Source of the DNA: Pseudomonas sp. SCA2728.1_7
GTDB lineage: Bacteria; Pseudomonadota; Gammaproteobacteria; Pseudomonadales; Pseudomonadaceae
Assembly (NCBI RefSeq): GCF_018138145.1
Contig: NZ_CP073104.1
Location: forward strand, 3,534,001-3,598,000
Direction: 5' to 3'
DNA: 64,000 nt
Below, piece by piece: positions 55,854 through 64,000 of this stretch. The notes under the pieces were generated by a model, which saw only the letters and a list, made by a program, of their open reading frames with translations, had not been told where the DNA came from and ran no database searches. Made by a program: the position numbers and the translations under genes. How positions within the stretch are numbered: position 1 is the first letter of the stretch; each line of letters begins with the position of its first letter.

Positions 55854-57287
55854 ATGCTGCGCAAACTCTCACTGGCTGTTGCCGTGTCTTGTGCGTCCAA
55901 CGCAATGGCTTGGGCAGCAGAAGCGCCCTTGTCGACCAAAACCGATCTGGTCAGCGTCTATCAGGAGGCGGTCGACAACAACGCCGACCTCGCCGCCGCC
56001 CGCGCCCAGTACGGCGCGCAGAAAGAAGTGGTGCCGCAGGCGCGTGCCGGGCTGCTGCCGAATTTGTCCGGCGGTGCCGAAGTGGCCAATGTACGGACGT
56101 CGATCGATCAGCCTTCGGCCACGGCCAATCGCAGCGCTCACTCGTATCAGGCGACCCTCGCCCAACCATTGTTCCGCGCCGATCGCTGGTTCCAGTACCA
56201 GGCCGCCAAAGACGTCAATGAGCAAGCCGCGCTGCAACTGTCGGCGACTGAGCAGAACCTGATCCTGCAATCGGCCGAAAGCTATTTCAACGTGCTGCGC
56301 AGCCAGGACAACCTCGCGTCGACCAAGGCCGAAGAAGCGGCGTTCAAGCGCCAGCTCGACCAATCCAACGAACGCTTCGACGTCGGCCTGTCGGACAAGA
56401 CTGACGTGCTGCAATCGCAAGCCAGTTACGACACCGCACGGGCCAACCGCATCGTTGCGCAACGCCAGGTCGACGATGCATTCGAAGCGCTGATTACCCT
56501 GACCAACCGTCAGTACAACTCGATTCAAGGCATCGTCCACACGTTGCCGATCCTGCCACCGGCGCCGAACGATGCGAAATCCTGGGTCGACACGGCGGCG
56601 CGGCAGAACCTCAATCTGCTCGCCAGCAACTACGCGGTCAGCTCTGCCGAGCAAACGCTCAAGCAACGCAAGGCCGGCCACTTGCCGACCCTCGATGCCG
56701 TGGCCAAATACGAAAAGGGTGACAACGACGCCCTCGGCTTTTCCAACCCGAACGCTTTTGGCGTGCCGTACCGTGACAACGTCGAGCAGAGCACGGTCGG
56801 TCTGCAACTGAATATCCCGATCTACAGCGGCGGACTGACCAGCTCGCAAGTGCGTCAGTCGTATGAGCAACTGAATCAGAGCGAACAACAGCGCGAATCG
56901 CTGCGTCGACAGATCGTCGAAAACACCCGCAACCTGCACCGCGCAGTGAACACCGATGTCGAGCAAGTGCAGGCGCGCCGCCAGTCGATCATCTCCAACC
57001 AGAGCGCGGTGGAAGCCACGGAAATCGGTTATCAGGTCGGCACGCGCAACATCGTTGACGTGCTCGATGCGCAGCGTCAGCTGTACACCTCGGTGCGCAA
57101 CTACAACAACACGCGTTATGACTACATCCTCGACAACCTGCGTCTGAAGCAGGCGGCGGGAACGCTGAATCCGGGTGATCTGGAAGATCTGCGGCGCTAT
57201 CTGAAGGCTGACTACAACCCGGACAAGGATTTCCTCCCGCCGGATCTGGCCAAGGCTGCCGAGGCGCAGCTAAAAGCCCGGCCCTAA
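55854..57287 (+). CDS. tolC: TolC-family outer membrane protein
   Basis: TolC is the trimeric outer-membrane channel of type I secretion and tripartite efflux. The 477-residue protein has a signal peptide (MLRKLSLAVAVSCASNAMAWA-AE) and the internally duplicated outer-membrane-efflux domain: VYQEAVDNNADLAAARAQ in repeat 1 and QNLNLLASNYAVSSAEQTL in repeat 2, and YQVGTRNIVDVLDAQ. ATG at 55854 follows TAGGGAT. It is divergent from thiC and followed by the REP-type terminator shared with waaA. Confidence 0.93.
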   Translation: MLRKLSLAVAVSCASNAMAWAAEAPLSTKTDLVSVYQEAVDNNADLAAARAQYGAQKEVVPQARAGLLPNLSGGAEVANVRTSIDQPSATANRSAHSYQATLAQPLFRADRWFQYQAAKDVNEQAALQLSATEQNLILQSAESYFNVLRSQDNLASTKAEEAAFKRQLDQSNERFDVGLSDKTDVLQSQASYDTARANRIVAQRQVDDAFEALITLTNRQYNSIQGIVHTLPILPPAPNDAKSWVDTAARQNLNLLASNYAVSSAEQTLKQRKAGHLPTLDAVAKYEKGDNDALGFSNPNAFGVPYRDNVEQSTVGLQLNIPIYSGGLTSSQVRQSYEQLNQSEQQRESLRRQIVENTRNLHRAVNTDVEQVQARRQSIISNQSAVEATEIGYQVGTRNIVDVLDAQRQLYTSVRNYNNTRYDYILDNLRLKQAAGTLNPGDLEDLRRYLKADYNPDKDFLPPDLAKAAEAQLKARP

Positions 57288-57298
57288 GCCTTAAAAGC

Positions 57299-57375
57299 AA
57301 AAGATCGCAGCCTTCGGCAGCTCCTACAGGAAACGTATTCCAATGTGGGAGCTGCCGAAGGCTGCGATCTTTTTG
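57299..57375. terminator. REP-like bidirectional terminator between tolC and waaA
   Basis: AAAGATCGCAGCCTTCGGCAGCTCC (57299-57323) and its reverse complement (57348-57372) form a 25-bp stem followed by TTTTTG. It is of the common Pseudomonas CTGCCGAAGGCTGCGATC repeat type and lies between the convergent stops of tolC and waaA. Confidence 0.8.
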
Positions 57376-57377
57376 CT

Positions 57378-58652
57378 TTACTTGATCAGTCGGCCCAACC
57401 CATCCAGCAAACGCTGCAATGCGCCCTGATTGCGGCGCATCACCGCCAGCCCGGCGTCGGCCATACGCTGCGCATCGCGCGGCAATTCGAACAAGCGCTG
57501 CACCTCCACCGCCAGCCCTTCGGCATCATCCACTTCCGCCAACGCTCCGGCTTCGCGCAATTGCGCAGCAATGTCGAGAAAGTTGAACAGGTGCGGGCCG
57601 CTGATCACTGGTTTCGCCAAGGCTGCCGGCTCCAGCAGGTTGTGCCCACCGTTGGCGACCAGGCTGCCGCCGACAAACGCGCTGTCCGCCAAGGCATAAA
57701 GAAACAGTAACTCACCCATGGTGTCGCCGAGCAGAACAGAAGTCTGCGCATCGACATTGGCCCCAGTCGAACGCCGAACCGTGGCGAAGCCTTCGCGCTG
57801 GCACAGTTCGAACACCGAGTTGAAACGTTCCGGGTGACGCGGCACCAAAATCAGCAGCGCATCCGGGTGATTAGCCAGCAAACGACGGTGGGCATCGAGC
57901 ACCACTTCATCTTCGCCTTCGTGGGTACTGGCGGCGATCCACACTGGACGCTCCAGCGCCTGCCATTGGCCACGCAGTTCAGCGGCGCGTTGCAGCAGTT
58001 GCGGGTCGATGGTCAGGTCGAACTTGATCGAACCGGTGACTTCGACTGTCTCCGCACGCGCGCCGAGATTACGGAAGCGCTGGGCTTCAGCTTCGGTCTG
58101 TACGGCGAACAAACTCATTTCGGCGAGCATCGGCGCGGTCAGCTTGCTGAAGCGGCCATAGCCGCGCGCCGAACGCTCGGACAAACGTCCATTGGCCAGC
58201 GCCACCGGAATACCGCGTTTGGCGCACTGATGAATGTGATTGGGCCACAGCTCGGTTTCCATGATCACCGCAAGCTTGGGCTGAGCGCGATCAAGAAAAC
58301 GCGCCGCCGCACACGGTAAGTCATACGGCAGATAGCAATGCTGAATGCGCGGTTCATTAGCGAACAGCGCCTGAATCCGCTCCGAACCGGTCGGCGTCAT
58401 GCAGGTCACGGTGATCGGAAGCGTCGGATAACGTTGCAGCAAGGCGCGGATCATCGGCGCCGCAGCAATGCTTTCGCCCACCGACACCGCGTGCACCCAG
58501 ATGCCGCCGGGTTGCAGCGTCGGCATGCCGTAGGAGAAACGTTCGCCAATCCGCCGGGCATACGCCGGTGCCTTGCGCGCACGCAGCCATAGCCGAATCG
58601 CCACCAATGGCAGCCCCAGGTAAAACAGCGCGGTGTACAGAGTTCTATTCAT
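57378..58652 (-). CDS. waaA: 3-deoxy-D-manno-octulosonic acid transferase (KDO transferase)
   Basis: WaaA adds Kdo residues to lipid IVA, starting the LPS core. The 424-residue GT-B protein has an N-terminal membrane anchor (MNRTLYTALFYLGLPLVAIR), IWVHAVSVGESIAAAPMIR, and the C-terminal donor-site segments PRHPERF and GGSLVANGGHNLLEPAAL. ATG at 58652 agrees with homologues; upstream in-frame codons overlap the LysR gene. It lies 11 bp downstream of the LysR gene on the same strand. Confidence 0.96.
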   Translation of the reverse strand: MNRTLYTALFYLGLPLVAIRLWLRARKAPAYARRIGERFSYGMPTLQPGGIWVHAVSVGESIAAAPMIRALLQRYPTLPITVTCMTPTGSERIQALFANEPRIQHCYLPYDLPCAAARFLDRAQPKLAVIMETELWPNHIHQCAKRGIPVALANGRLSERSARGYGRFSKLTAPMLAEMSLFAVQTEAEAQRFRNLGARAETVEVTGSIKFDLTIDPQLLQRAAELRGQWQALERPVWIAASTHEGEDEVVLDAHRRLLANHPDALLILVPRHPERFNSVFELCQREGFATVRRSTGANVDAQTSVLLGDTMGELLFLYALADSAFVGGSLVANGGHNLLEPAALAKPVISGPHLFNFLDIAAQLREAGALAEVDDAEGLAVEVQRLFELPRDAQRMADAGLAVMRRNQGALQRLLDGLGRLIK

Positions 58653-58663
58653 GGCGGCGGAGT

Positions 58664-59560
58664 TTATCGACTTTTTTCGCCGATCGCCCGCAAGTGCACG
58701 GCAAAACGTTCGGCCAGCCAACGCGCGGCCGGGCCGAGCGGTTCGTCACGGCGCCAGACCAGTTCGACCACCAGCGCCGGCGGCGTCCATTCGCTGTCGA
58801 GTTCGACCATCAAGCCCTGATAGGCCGAGTACTGCACCACATGCCGGGGCAACCAGGCCCAGCCGAGATCACGCACCAGCCATTCGGACATGACGTAAAA
58901 ACTGTCGGCGCGCCACACTTGCGGGCTGGCGGGTTCGTTGCCGGGATAGACACTGGTTTGCGTCGACATCAGCAATTGCCGGTGTTGCGCCAGTTGCTGG
59001 CAGGTCACGTAAGACTGTTGCGCCAGCGGATGATTGATGCCGCAAACCGTGACCATTTCCACGCTGCCGAGCACGCGGCGCTCCAGCGCTTCGGGGATTT
59101 CATCGTGATAGAACAGCAGACCGAGATCGGCCCGGCGCTCGACCAGTTTGTGTGCGACTTCGCCTTGGGCGGCGCTGGTCAGTTGCACTTCAAGGCTGGG
59201 GAATTGCTCGGCCAGTTCACCGAAACTTTCCACCAATGCCTGATAGGGCATCGCCTCGTCCTGGGCCACGCGCAGTTGCGCTTCCTGGCCACGCATCATC
59301 GCCATCGCCCGGCCATTCAGACGCTCGCATTGGCGCAGGACTTCCCGCGCCTCTTCCAACAACGCTTCGCCCGCCTCGGTGAGCGTTGGCTGGCGGCCGC
59401 TGCTACGCTCGAACAGGCTGACGCCCAAATCCTCTTCGAGCATGGCAATCGCGCTACTGATCGCCGACTGCGCTTTGCGCTGCTGGCGGGCCACTGCCGA
59501 AAACGAACGCTGCTCGGCAACGCCGATAAACACCCGCAGTTGATCGAGATTCCATTGCAT
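58664..59560 (-). CDS. LysR-family transcriptional regulator
   Basis: The 298-residue protein has an N-terminal winged helix-turn-helix (LDQLRVFIGVAEQRSFSAVARQ, then ISSAIAMLEEDLGVSLFER) and a two-lobe effector-binding domain. It is divergent from the SMR pump, with 109 bp between starts containing a T-N11-A type palindrome, so the pump is the likely target. It could also affect waaA, 11 bp downstream. The inducer is unknown. Confidence 0.92.
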   Translation of the reverse strand: MQWNLDQLRVFIGVAEQRSFSAVARQQRKAQSAISSAIAMLEEDLGVSLFERSSGRQPTLTEAGEALLEEAREVLRQCERLNGRAMAMMRGQEAQLRVAQDEAMPYQALVESFGELAEQFPSLEVQLTSAAQGEVAHKLVERRADLGLLFYHDEIPEALERRVLGSVEMVTVCGINHPLAQQSYVTCQQLAQHRQLLMSTQTSVYPGNEPASPQVWRADSFYVMSEWLVRDLGWAWLPRHVVQYSAYQGLMVELDSEWTPPALVVELVWRRDEPLGPAARWLAERFAVHLRAIGEKSR

Positions 59561-59576
59561 GCTGACTCACCAACCC

Positions 59577-59591
59577 ATCTTGTTAACAGAT
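59577..59591. promoter_or_regulatory. Possible LysR-type operator
   Basis: ATCTTGTTAACAGAT is a near-palindrome centred on GTTAAC and fits the T-N11-A rule, just upstream of the SMR promoter and next to the LysR start. Confidence 0.4.
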
Positions 59592-59601
59592 AGGTAATGA
59601 C

Positions 59602-59629
59602 TTTACCCCATCTGGCGAATCTCTAGAAT
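59602..59629 (+). promoter_or_regulatory. Candidate promoter of the SMR gene
   Basis: TTTACC, a 16-bp spacer and TAGAAT on the plus strand; the -10 is 40 bp before the ATG, which has TTGAGGA as ribosome-binding site. Confidence 0.45.
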
Positions 59630-59669
59630 GCGGCTCAGCCAACAACGTTTCACCTTGAGGATTTGAACC

Positions 59670-60002
59670 ATGAACGCCTACGCTTACCTGGCCATTGCCA
59701 TCTGCGCCGAAGTGATCGCCACCGTGTCGATGAAAGCCGTCAAAGGCATCAGCACGCCGCTGCCGTTGGTGCTGGTTATCGTCGGTTACGCGATTGCGTT
59801 CTGGATGCTGACGCTGGTGGTGCGCACCGTTCCGGTCGGCGTCGCCTACGCGGTCTGGGCCGGCATGGGCATCGTGATGGTCAGTGTCGCGGCGCTGTTT
59901 ATCTACGGGCAAAAACTGGATATCCCGGCGATGCTGGGGATGGCGTTGATCGTGCTGGGCGTCGTCGTGATCCAGCTGTTCTCGAAAACTGCCGGCCACT
60001 AA
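59670..60002 (+). CDS. SMR-family multidrug efflux protein (EmrE-like)
   Basis: The 110-residue protein has four membrane helices and the conserved proton/drug-binding Glu14 in YLAIAICAEVIATVSMK. Other family residues are GYAIAFWMLTLVVRTVPVGVAYAVWAG and a C-terminal helix ending VIQLFSKTAGH. It acts as an antiparallel dimer exporting cationic drugs. The typical SMR length, the single gene and the divergent LysR regulator suggest inducible single-gene efflux. Confidence 0.93.
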   Translation: MNAYAYLAIAICAEVIATVSMKAVKGISTPLPLVLVIVGYAIAFWMLTLVVRTVPVGVAYAVWAGMGIVMVSVAALFIYGQKLDIPAMLGMALIVLGVVVIQLFSKTAGH

Positions 60003-60018
60003 AGACAAAACACATCCC

Positions 60019-60112
60019 CCTGTAGGAGTGAGCCTGCTCGCGATAGCGATCTGTCATTCAACATTTATGTCGTCTGATAGACCGCTATCGCGAGCAGGCT
60101 CACTCCTACAGG
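60019..60112. repeat. REP palindrome with perfect 30-bp arms
   Basis: CCTGTAGGAGTGAGCCTGCTCGCGATAGCG is repeated in exact reverse complement at 60083-60112, separated by 34 nt. It belongs to the GAGCCTGCTCGCGA REP family and lies downstream of the SMR gene, where it could also act as a terminator/stabiliser. Confidence 0.9.
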
Positions 60113-60163
60113 TTTGCATTCCCTCTGTTGATCATCGACAAATCCGCCCCTTTCCCGAGTCTG

Positions 60164-60169
60164 TATACT
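60164..60169 (+). promoter_or_regulatory. Candidate -10 box for the FAD-oxidoreductase operon
   Basis: TATACT, 31 bp before the ATG at 60201; a -35 is not clear. Confidence 0.35.
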
Positions 60170-60200
60170 GCGCCCTCGTCTTGAACACTGAGGTCGCTGC

Positions 60201-61376
60201 ATGCCATCCGTTATTTCCACCGACGTTCTGATTGTCGGCGCTGGTGTCGCCGGCCTCTGGCTGAACGCGCGTCTGCGCCGTCAGGGTTTTTCGACCGTGC
60301 TGGTGGAAAGCGCCAGCCTCGGCGGCGGGCAGAGTGTGAAGTCCCAGGGCATCATCCACGGCGGCGCCAAGTACGCGCTACACGGTGCGCTGACCGGCGC
60401 CTCGGAAGCCATCGCCGACATGCCGCGGCGCTGGCGTGAAGCGTTGGCCGGCAATGGCGAACTGGATCTGTCCGGTGTGCGCCTGCTGTCCGAAGCTCAC
60501 TACTTGTGGTCGCCGGGCACTCTGGCCGGCAACCTCACCAGTTTCTTCGCCAGCAAAGCCGTGCGCGGCCGGGTCGATCAGGTCAAGGGCGAGCAACTGC
60601 CGCCGGCCCTGCAAGACAAACGCTTCAAGGGCAAGGTTTACCGCCTCGCCGAACTGGTGGTCGACGTGCCGAGCCTGATTCAGCGTCTGGCCGATCTGGC
60701 CGGCGATGGCCTGCTCGCCGGGCAAACCATCGAGCCACTGCTGGAAGCGGGCGTGCTGGTCGGCTTGAAAGTCGACGGGCGCGAGATCCGCGCGCAGCGC
60801 ATCGTCCTTAGCGCCGGCGCCGGCACCGCGCAACTGCTCGAACACCTCGGCCTCAGCCAGCCGGCCATGCAACGCCGACCATTGCACATGATCATCGCCA
60901 AAGGCCCAGGCCTCAAACCGCTGTACGCGCACTGCCTGGGTGGCGGCACCAAACCGCGCATCACCGTGACCACCCACCCGGCCGCTGACGGTCAGTGGGT
61001 CTGGTACATGGGCGGCGACATCGCCGAAAGCGAAGGTGTGAATCGCGAACCGGCCGAGCAGATCGCCACCGCGCAGAAAGAGATCGCACAGTTGTTGCCG
61101 TGGATCGACCTCAGCACCACACAATGGGCGACCCTGCGTGTCGACCGTGCCGAGCCACTGCAAACCGGCCTCACGCGCCCGGACAACGCGTTCCTCGCCG
61201 AACAGGGCCGTTTGCTGGTCGGCTGGCCGACCAAACTGGCGTTGGCGCCAGACTTTGCTGACCGAGTCATCGCCTCCCTTGAGCGCGACGGTATTCAGCC
61301 GCAAGCCGCCGAACCTTTGCCGGCGCTGCCAAAACCCCCAATGGGCGTTCCCGCCTGGGAGCAGTTGCTGCCATGA
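60201..61376 (+). CDS. FAD-dependent oxidoreductase (DAO type)
   Basis: The 391-residue protein starts with a dinucleotide-binding fold, DVLIVGAGVAGLWLNARLRRQG (GxGxxG), and continues with IVLSAGAGTAQLLEHLG and RHL-like segments typical of glycine-oxidase/D-amino-acid-oxidase relatives. The substrate is unknown; the conserved QGIIHGGAKYAL block marks a particular Pseudomonas subfamily. It overlaps the aldo-keto reductase gene by four bases (ATGA), so the two probably act in one pathway. Confidence 0.88.
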   Translation: MPSVISTDVLIVGAGVAGLWLNARLRRQGFSTVLVESASLGGGQSVKSQGIIHGGAKYALHGALTGASEAIADMPRRWREALAGNGELDLSGVRLLSEAHYLWSPGTLAGNLTSFFASKAVRGRVDQVKGEQLPPALQDKRFKGKVYRLAELVVDVPSLIQRLADLAGDGLLAGQTIEPLLEAGVLVGLKVDGREIRAQRIVLSAGAGTAQLLEHLGLSQPAMQRRPLHMIIAKGPGLKPLYAHCLGGGTKPRITVTTHPAADGQWVWYMGGDIAESEGVNREPAEQIATAQKEIAQLLPWIDLSTTQWATLRVDRAEPLQTGLTRPDNAFLAEQGRLLVGWPTKLALAPDFADRVIASLERDGIQPQAAEPLPALPKPPMGVPAWEQLLP

Positions 61377-62185
61377 CTATCGCCACCCTGCACAACCTTC
61401 ATCGCCCATTGGGCAGCACCGGCCTGATGGTTTCGCCACTGGGTCTGGGCACGGTCAAACTCGGCCGTGATCAAGGCGTGAAATACCCCAACGGTTTTCA
61501 GATTCCCGGCGACGACGAAGCGCGCATGCTGCTGCGTCAGGCGCGCGATCTGGGCATCAACCTGATCGACACCGCCCCGGCTTATGGCCGCAGCGAAGAA
61601 CGCCTTGGCCCGTTGCTACGCGGCCAGCGGCAAGACTGGGTAATTGTCAGCAAGGTCGGCGAAGAATTCGCCGATGGTCTGTCGCAGCACGATTTCAGTG
61701 CAGCACACACACGGATGTCGGTGGAACGCAGCCTGCAACGTCTTGAAACCGATTTTATCGACCTGGTGCTGGTGCATTCCGACGGCAACGACATGGCCAT
61801 CCTCGAGCACGAAGAGGTTTACGCGACACTCGCGGCGCTCAAGGCCGAAGGCAAGATTCGCGGCTTCGGTTTCTCCGGCAAAACCGTCGAAGGTGGCTTG
61901 AAAGCACTGGAGCAAGGCGACTGCGCGATGGTCACCTACAATCTGAACGAACAAAACGAGAAAGCTGTCATTGACTATGCTGCTGCCCACGGCAAAGCCA
62001 TTCTGGTGAAAAAAGCCTTGGCCAGCGGTCATGTTTGCCTGAGCCCCGGCGTCGATCCGGTGCGCGCCAGCTTCCAATTGCTGTTCGCGCAGCCTGGCGT
62101 GGCCAGTGCTATTGTCGGCACGATCAATCCGCTGCACCTCGCCCACAACGTTGCGACCGTTGCCCAGGTCCTACGTGGTCACTGA
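61373..62185 (+). CDS. Aldo/keto reductase
   Basis: The 270-residue TIM-barrel protein has the AKR signatures LGTVKLGRDQGVKYP near the N-terminus, INLIDTAPAYGRSEERLGPLL with catalytic Asp/Tyr, VSKVGEEF (Lys), LVLVHSDGND (His) and SAIVGTINPLHL near the C-terminus. The substrate is unknown. Coupled by ATGA to the FAD oxidoreductase, and 31 bp before the next gene. Confidence 0.9.
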   Translation: MTIATLHNLHRPLGSTGLMVSPLGLGTVKLGRDQGVKYPNGFQIPGDDEARMLLRQARDLGINLIDTAPAYGRSEERLGPLLRGQRQDWVIVSKVGEEFADGLSQHDFSAAHTRMSVERSLQRLETDFIDLVLVHSDGNDMAILEHEEVYATLAALKAEGKIRGFGFSGKTVEGGLKALEQGDCAMVTYNLNEQNEKAVIDYAAAHGKAILVKKALASGHVCLSPGVDPVRASFQLLFAQPGVASAIVGTINPLHLAHNVATVAQVLRGH

Positions 62186-62216
62186 CGCCGCCTCGCGGCC
62201 TTAAGCAGGAGCCGAT

Positions 62217-63179
62217 ATGCCGCGCACGCTCATCAGAAAGAACCCAAGCAACTTCAAGACCCTGCCGCTGTTCGTCGAAGCCACCCCCGAAGGCCTGACC
62301 TATCAGAGCGTCGGCATGCCGCTGAACTTCGCGCAGACCTTGCAGCGGCGCAAACCGGTGAGCGTGGCCGATACCGAGCGCTTCTCGCTGGAACTGGCCA
62401 ACCTCGGCGTTTCGGTACGCCTGACCCTGCATTGGCAGAATCGCGACTATTGGGTGCTGGTGCGCCAACGCCGACAGGATCGCGGCGACGTCGTGCTCAA
62501 GTTGATTTCCGGTTACGTGCCGGCCCACGAATTGAATATTCCGCTGCACACCGCCATTCAGGAAATTGCCGAAGAGTGTTTGCTCGAGACGCCAGAAGGC
62601 TGGCTCGGCGGACGCTTCAACGACACTTGGCTGCCGGCGCCCTACTCGGCGGCGTTGCACTACCGCGAGGCTTTGCCGTTTCGCCTGACGCCATTGTCCG
62701 GCTCGGCGCGCCCCATACGCAGCGCCAATCTGCAATTGCTCGAACGGCCTCGGGCCTACGTGCACCTGCCGACCGCCTCATTGCAATTGATCTACGATCT
62801 GCGCCTGGATGTGCCCAAGGAAGCAAAATCCTTGAGCCTGTTCCACGTTGACGAGCGTCTTGAGGGTGATCAACTGGTGGCCCGACTCGACCGCAAGCGC
62901 CCCGACCTGTACTTGATGCCACTCAAGGACGGCGCGCCACTGGCCGAGTTGTACACGCTCAAGCGCGACAAACTCATACCGGCCAGCACCCGAGGTCTGT
63001 ATCTGGCCGAGAGCTTTGCCACCCAAACCGGCTGGGTCGTGCGCGAGGAGCGGATACGCTGGAAGGACTGGTTGGTGCAACAGGGCCTGCAACCGGCGAA
63101 AGCCCCGCGTCAGGGTCTCAAGCAGCTGAGTATCAAGGCGCTGCGATTAGTCGGGCTGGGTAAAAAAACCGCCAAATAG
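62217..63179 (+). CDS. Conserved protein with a degenerate Nudix-like box
   Basis: I do not recognise the exact family of this 320-residue soluble protein. Residues ~100-130 read GYVPAHELNIPLHTAIQEIA then EECLLETPEGW, which resembles a Nudix box (Gx5Ex7REUxEExGU) with Arg replaced by Gln, Gly by Leu and two residues added. The part before it looks like a beta-strand-rich Nudix core, and the C-terminus is basic (KQLSIKALRLVGLGKKTAK). AGGAG precedes the ATG. It follows the aldo-keto reductase gene closely, probably in the same operon. Catalysis is doubtful. Confidence 0.65.
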   Translation: MPRTLIRKNPSNFKTLPLFVEATPEGLTYQSVGMPLNFAQTLQRRKPVSVADTERFSLELANLGVSVRLTLHWQNRDYWVLVRQRRQDRGDVVLKLISGYVPAHELNIPLHTAIQEIAEECLLETPEGWLGGRFNDTWLPAPYSAALHYREALPFRLTPLSGSARPIRSANLQLLERPRAYVHLPTASLQLIYDLRLDVPKEAKSLSLFHVDERLEGDQLVARLDRKRPDLYLMPLKDGAPLAELYTLKRDKLIPASTRGLYLAESFATQTGWVVREERIRWKDWLVQQGLQPAKAPRQGLKQLSIKALRLVGLGKKTAK

Positions 63180-63183
63180 CGGT

Positions 63184-63984
63184 TTAGCGCCGGCGATCCC
63201 ACCAGGTGCGCAACCCGGCGAAGAAATGGAAGTAGCGGTTTTCGCGCTTGCCCATGCCGCGCTTGGGCGAAAACGATTCTTCGGCAAAGGCACCGGTAAT
63301 GCGCACCCGTGATGCCTGGGTCGGCAGCGTGCAGATTTTGGCATCGACCTGCTGCAGGGCATATTTGAGCAAGCGCTCGGAATGCAGCTTTCGGCCTGTC
63401 GCCTTGCAGAAATCGAAAATGCGCTCGATCCGCTTGCCGTACGCGACGTATGTATCGCGCCCGCAAATCGCAAACCGGTCGTTCAAGCCGCCCCACCACT
63501 GCCAGTCCGGAATATAAGCGTTGTGCTTGCGCACCTCAGGATGAGCGAAGACATAGCGTGGCAATGCGTTGTGAAAGAAATTGTCGGGGCGCACGAACAC
63601 GACGAAATCCGGGTTGAAGGATTCGATCATGGTGGTCACGGTGTGCAGCGAATTGAGCTGATAGATCAGATTGCGCAGCGACGCATAGTCATCAGCCCAG
63701 GTATCGCCCTGCGCTTTGACCTGCTCGAAATCCCAGCGCTCCAGCACCCCCTCGGTCGAGGTCAGCGTGCCGGTCATGGATTCGAAGGGCTGGTAATTAT
63801 CCGCCGTCAGCTCGCCTTTCTCGCCGGAACGCGAGTTCTGCACCTCATCGATCTGGTACAGGTGGTAGAAGCACTTTACGTCGCTGCCCGCAGGCAACTG
63901 CGCCAGCACGTTCTGTTCGATGGAGGGGAAACAGATCGGCGAATTCCTCGGGATCCCGAAAAAAGCCACGGCAATTTTCAACAC
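63184..63984 (-). CDS. Glycosyltransferase-like protein of unknown specificity
   Basis: The 266-residue protein starts at GTG 63984 (directly after an in-frame stop; AAGGTG lies upstream) and reads MLKIAVAFFGIPRN. The block DFVVFVRPDNFF, followed by DWQWWGGLNDRFAICGRDTYVAYGKR, resembles GT-A type glycosyltransferase-like proteins in LPS and capsule loci, with RPDNFF in place of a DxD motif. The C-terminus is basic. Its nearness to waaA and LPS genes fits, but substrate and activity are unproved. It is convergent with the Nudix-like gene (4 bp apart). Confidence 0.55.
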   Translation of the reverse strand: MLKIAVAFFGIPRNSPICFPSIEQNVLAQLPAGSDVKCFYHLYQIDEVQNSRSGEKGELTADNYQPFESMTGTLTSTEGVLERWDFEQVKAQGDTWADDYASLRNLIYQLNSLHTVTTMIESFNPDFVVFVRPDNFFHNALPRYVFAHPEVRKHNAYIPDWQWWGGLNDRFAICGRDTYVAYGKRIERIFDFCKATGRKLHSERLLKYALQQVDAKICTLPTQASRVRITGAFAEESFSPKRGMGKRENRYFHFFAGLRTWWDRRR

Positions 63985-64000
63985 TCAACAGCACCTTTTG

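Overview
The window is a stretch of Pseudomonas chromosome, most likely from the P. fluorescens group. The evidence is the gene order (hisZ, hflC-hflK-hflX-hfq-miaA-mutL-amiB-tsaE-nnr, queG, orn, rsgA, motAB, rhdA, psd, serB, parC/parE, cpdA, nudF, thiC, tolC, waaA), which I recall as conserved in this genus. It also has Pseudomonas-style REP palindromes and a two-repeat lectin like the one described from P. fluorescens. No rRNA, tRNA, integrase or IS transposase was seen.

Layout. 1-12.7 kb: housekeeping genes, mostly one tightly packed minus-strand series with stop/start overlaps (tRNA modification, mismatch repair, Hfq, FtsH regulators, cell-wall amidase, metabolite repair), then queG. 12.7-25.1 kb: an A/T-richer accessory region between queG and orn, all on the minus strand. 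It holds a 1590-residue RHS protein, three paralogous proteins of unknown function (P1-P3), a large dermonecrotic-toxin-like/LRR gene broken by one base in a G7 tract, and a TRIC channel gene. P2 precedes the LRR toxin gene and P1 precedes the RHS gene, which suggests paralogue-toxin pairs. 25.1-28.9 kb: orn, rsgA, then a compact TIR / caspase / TIR operon that looks like an anti-phage signalling system of the TIR-caspase (type IV Thoeris-like) kind, closed by a strong terminator. 28.9-41 kb: sterol-desaturase-like protein, motBA with a FliA-type promoter, an HDOD protein, rhdA, psd, an OAA-family lectin, a large putative PilZ-like protein, serB and an AhpA/YtjB-like membrane protein.

41-49.2 kb: two related non-coding inverted-repeat elements, one carrying six tandem copies of a unit of about 71 bp. 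They flank pqiC-like, parC, aspartic protease, phytase-like, parE and yqiA genes. 49.2-55.7 kb: cpdA, a DUF1249 gene, nudF, an RsiV-like lipoprotein, and thiC-cytX behind a TPP riboswitch. 55.8-64 kb: tolC, waaA, a LysR regulator divergent from an SMR pump, a FAD-oxidoreductase/aldo-keto reductase pair, a protein with a degenerate Nudix box, and a glycosyltransferase-like protein.

The main candidates for new biology are the TIR-caspase-TIR operon, the P1-P3/RHS/LRR toxin region, and the expanding repeat element. All family names are from memory and pattern reading; no database search was run.
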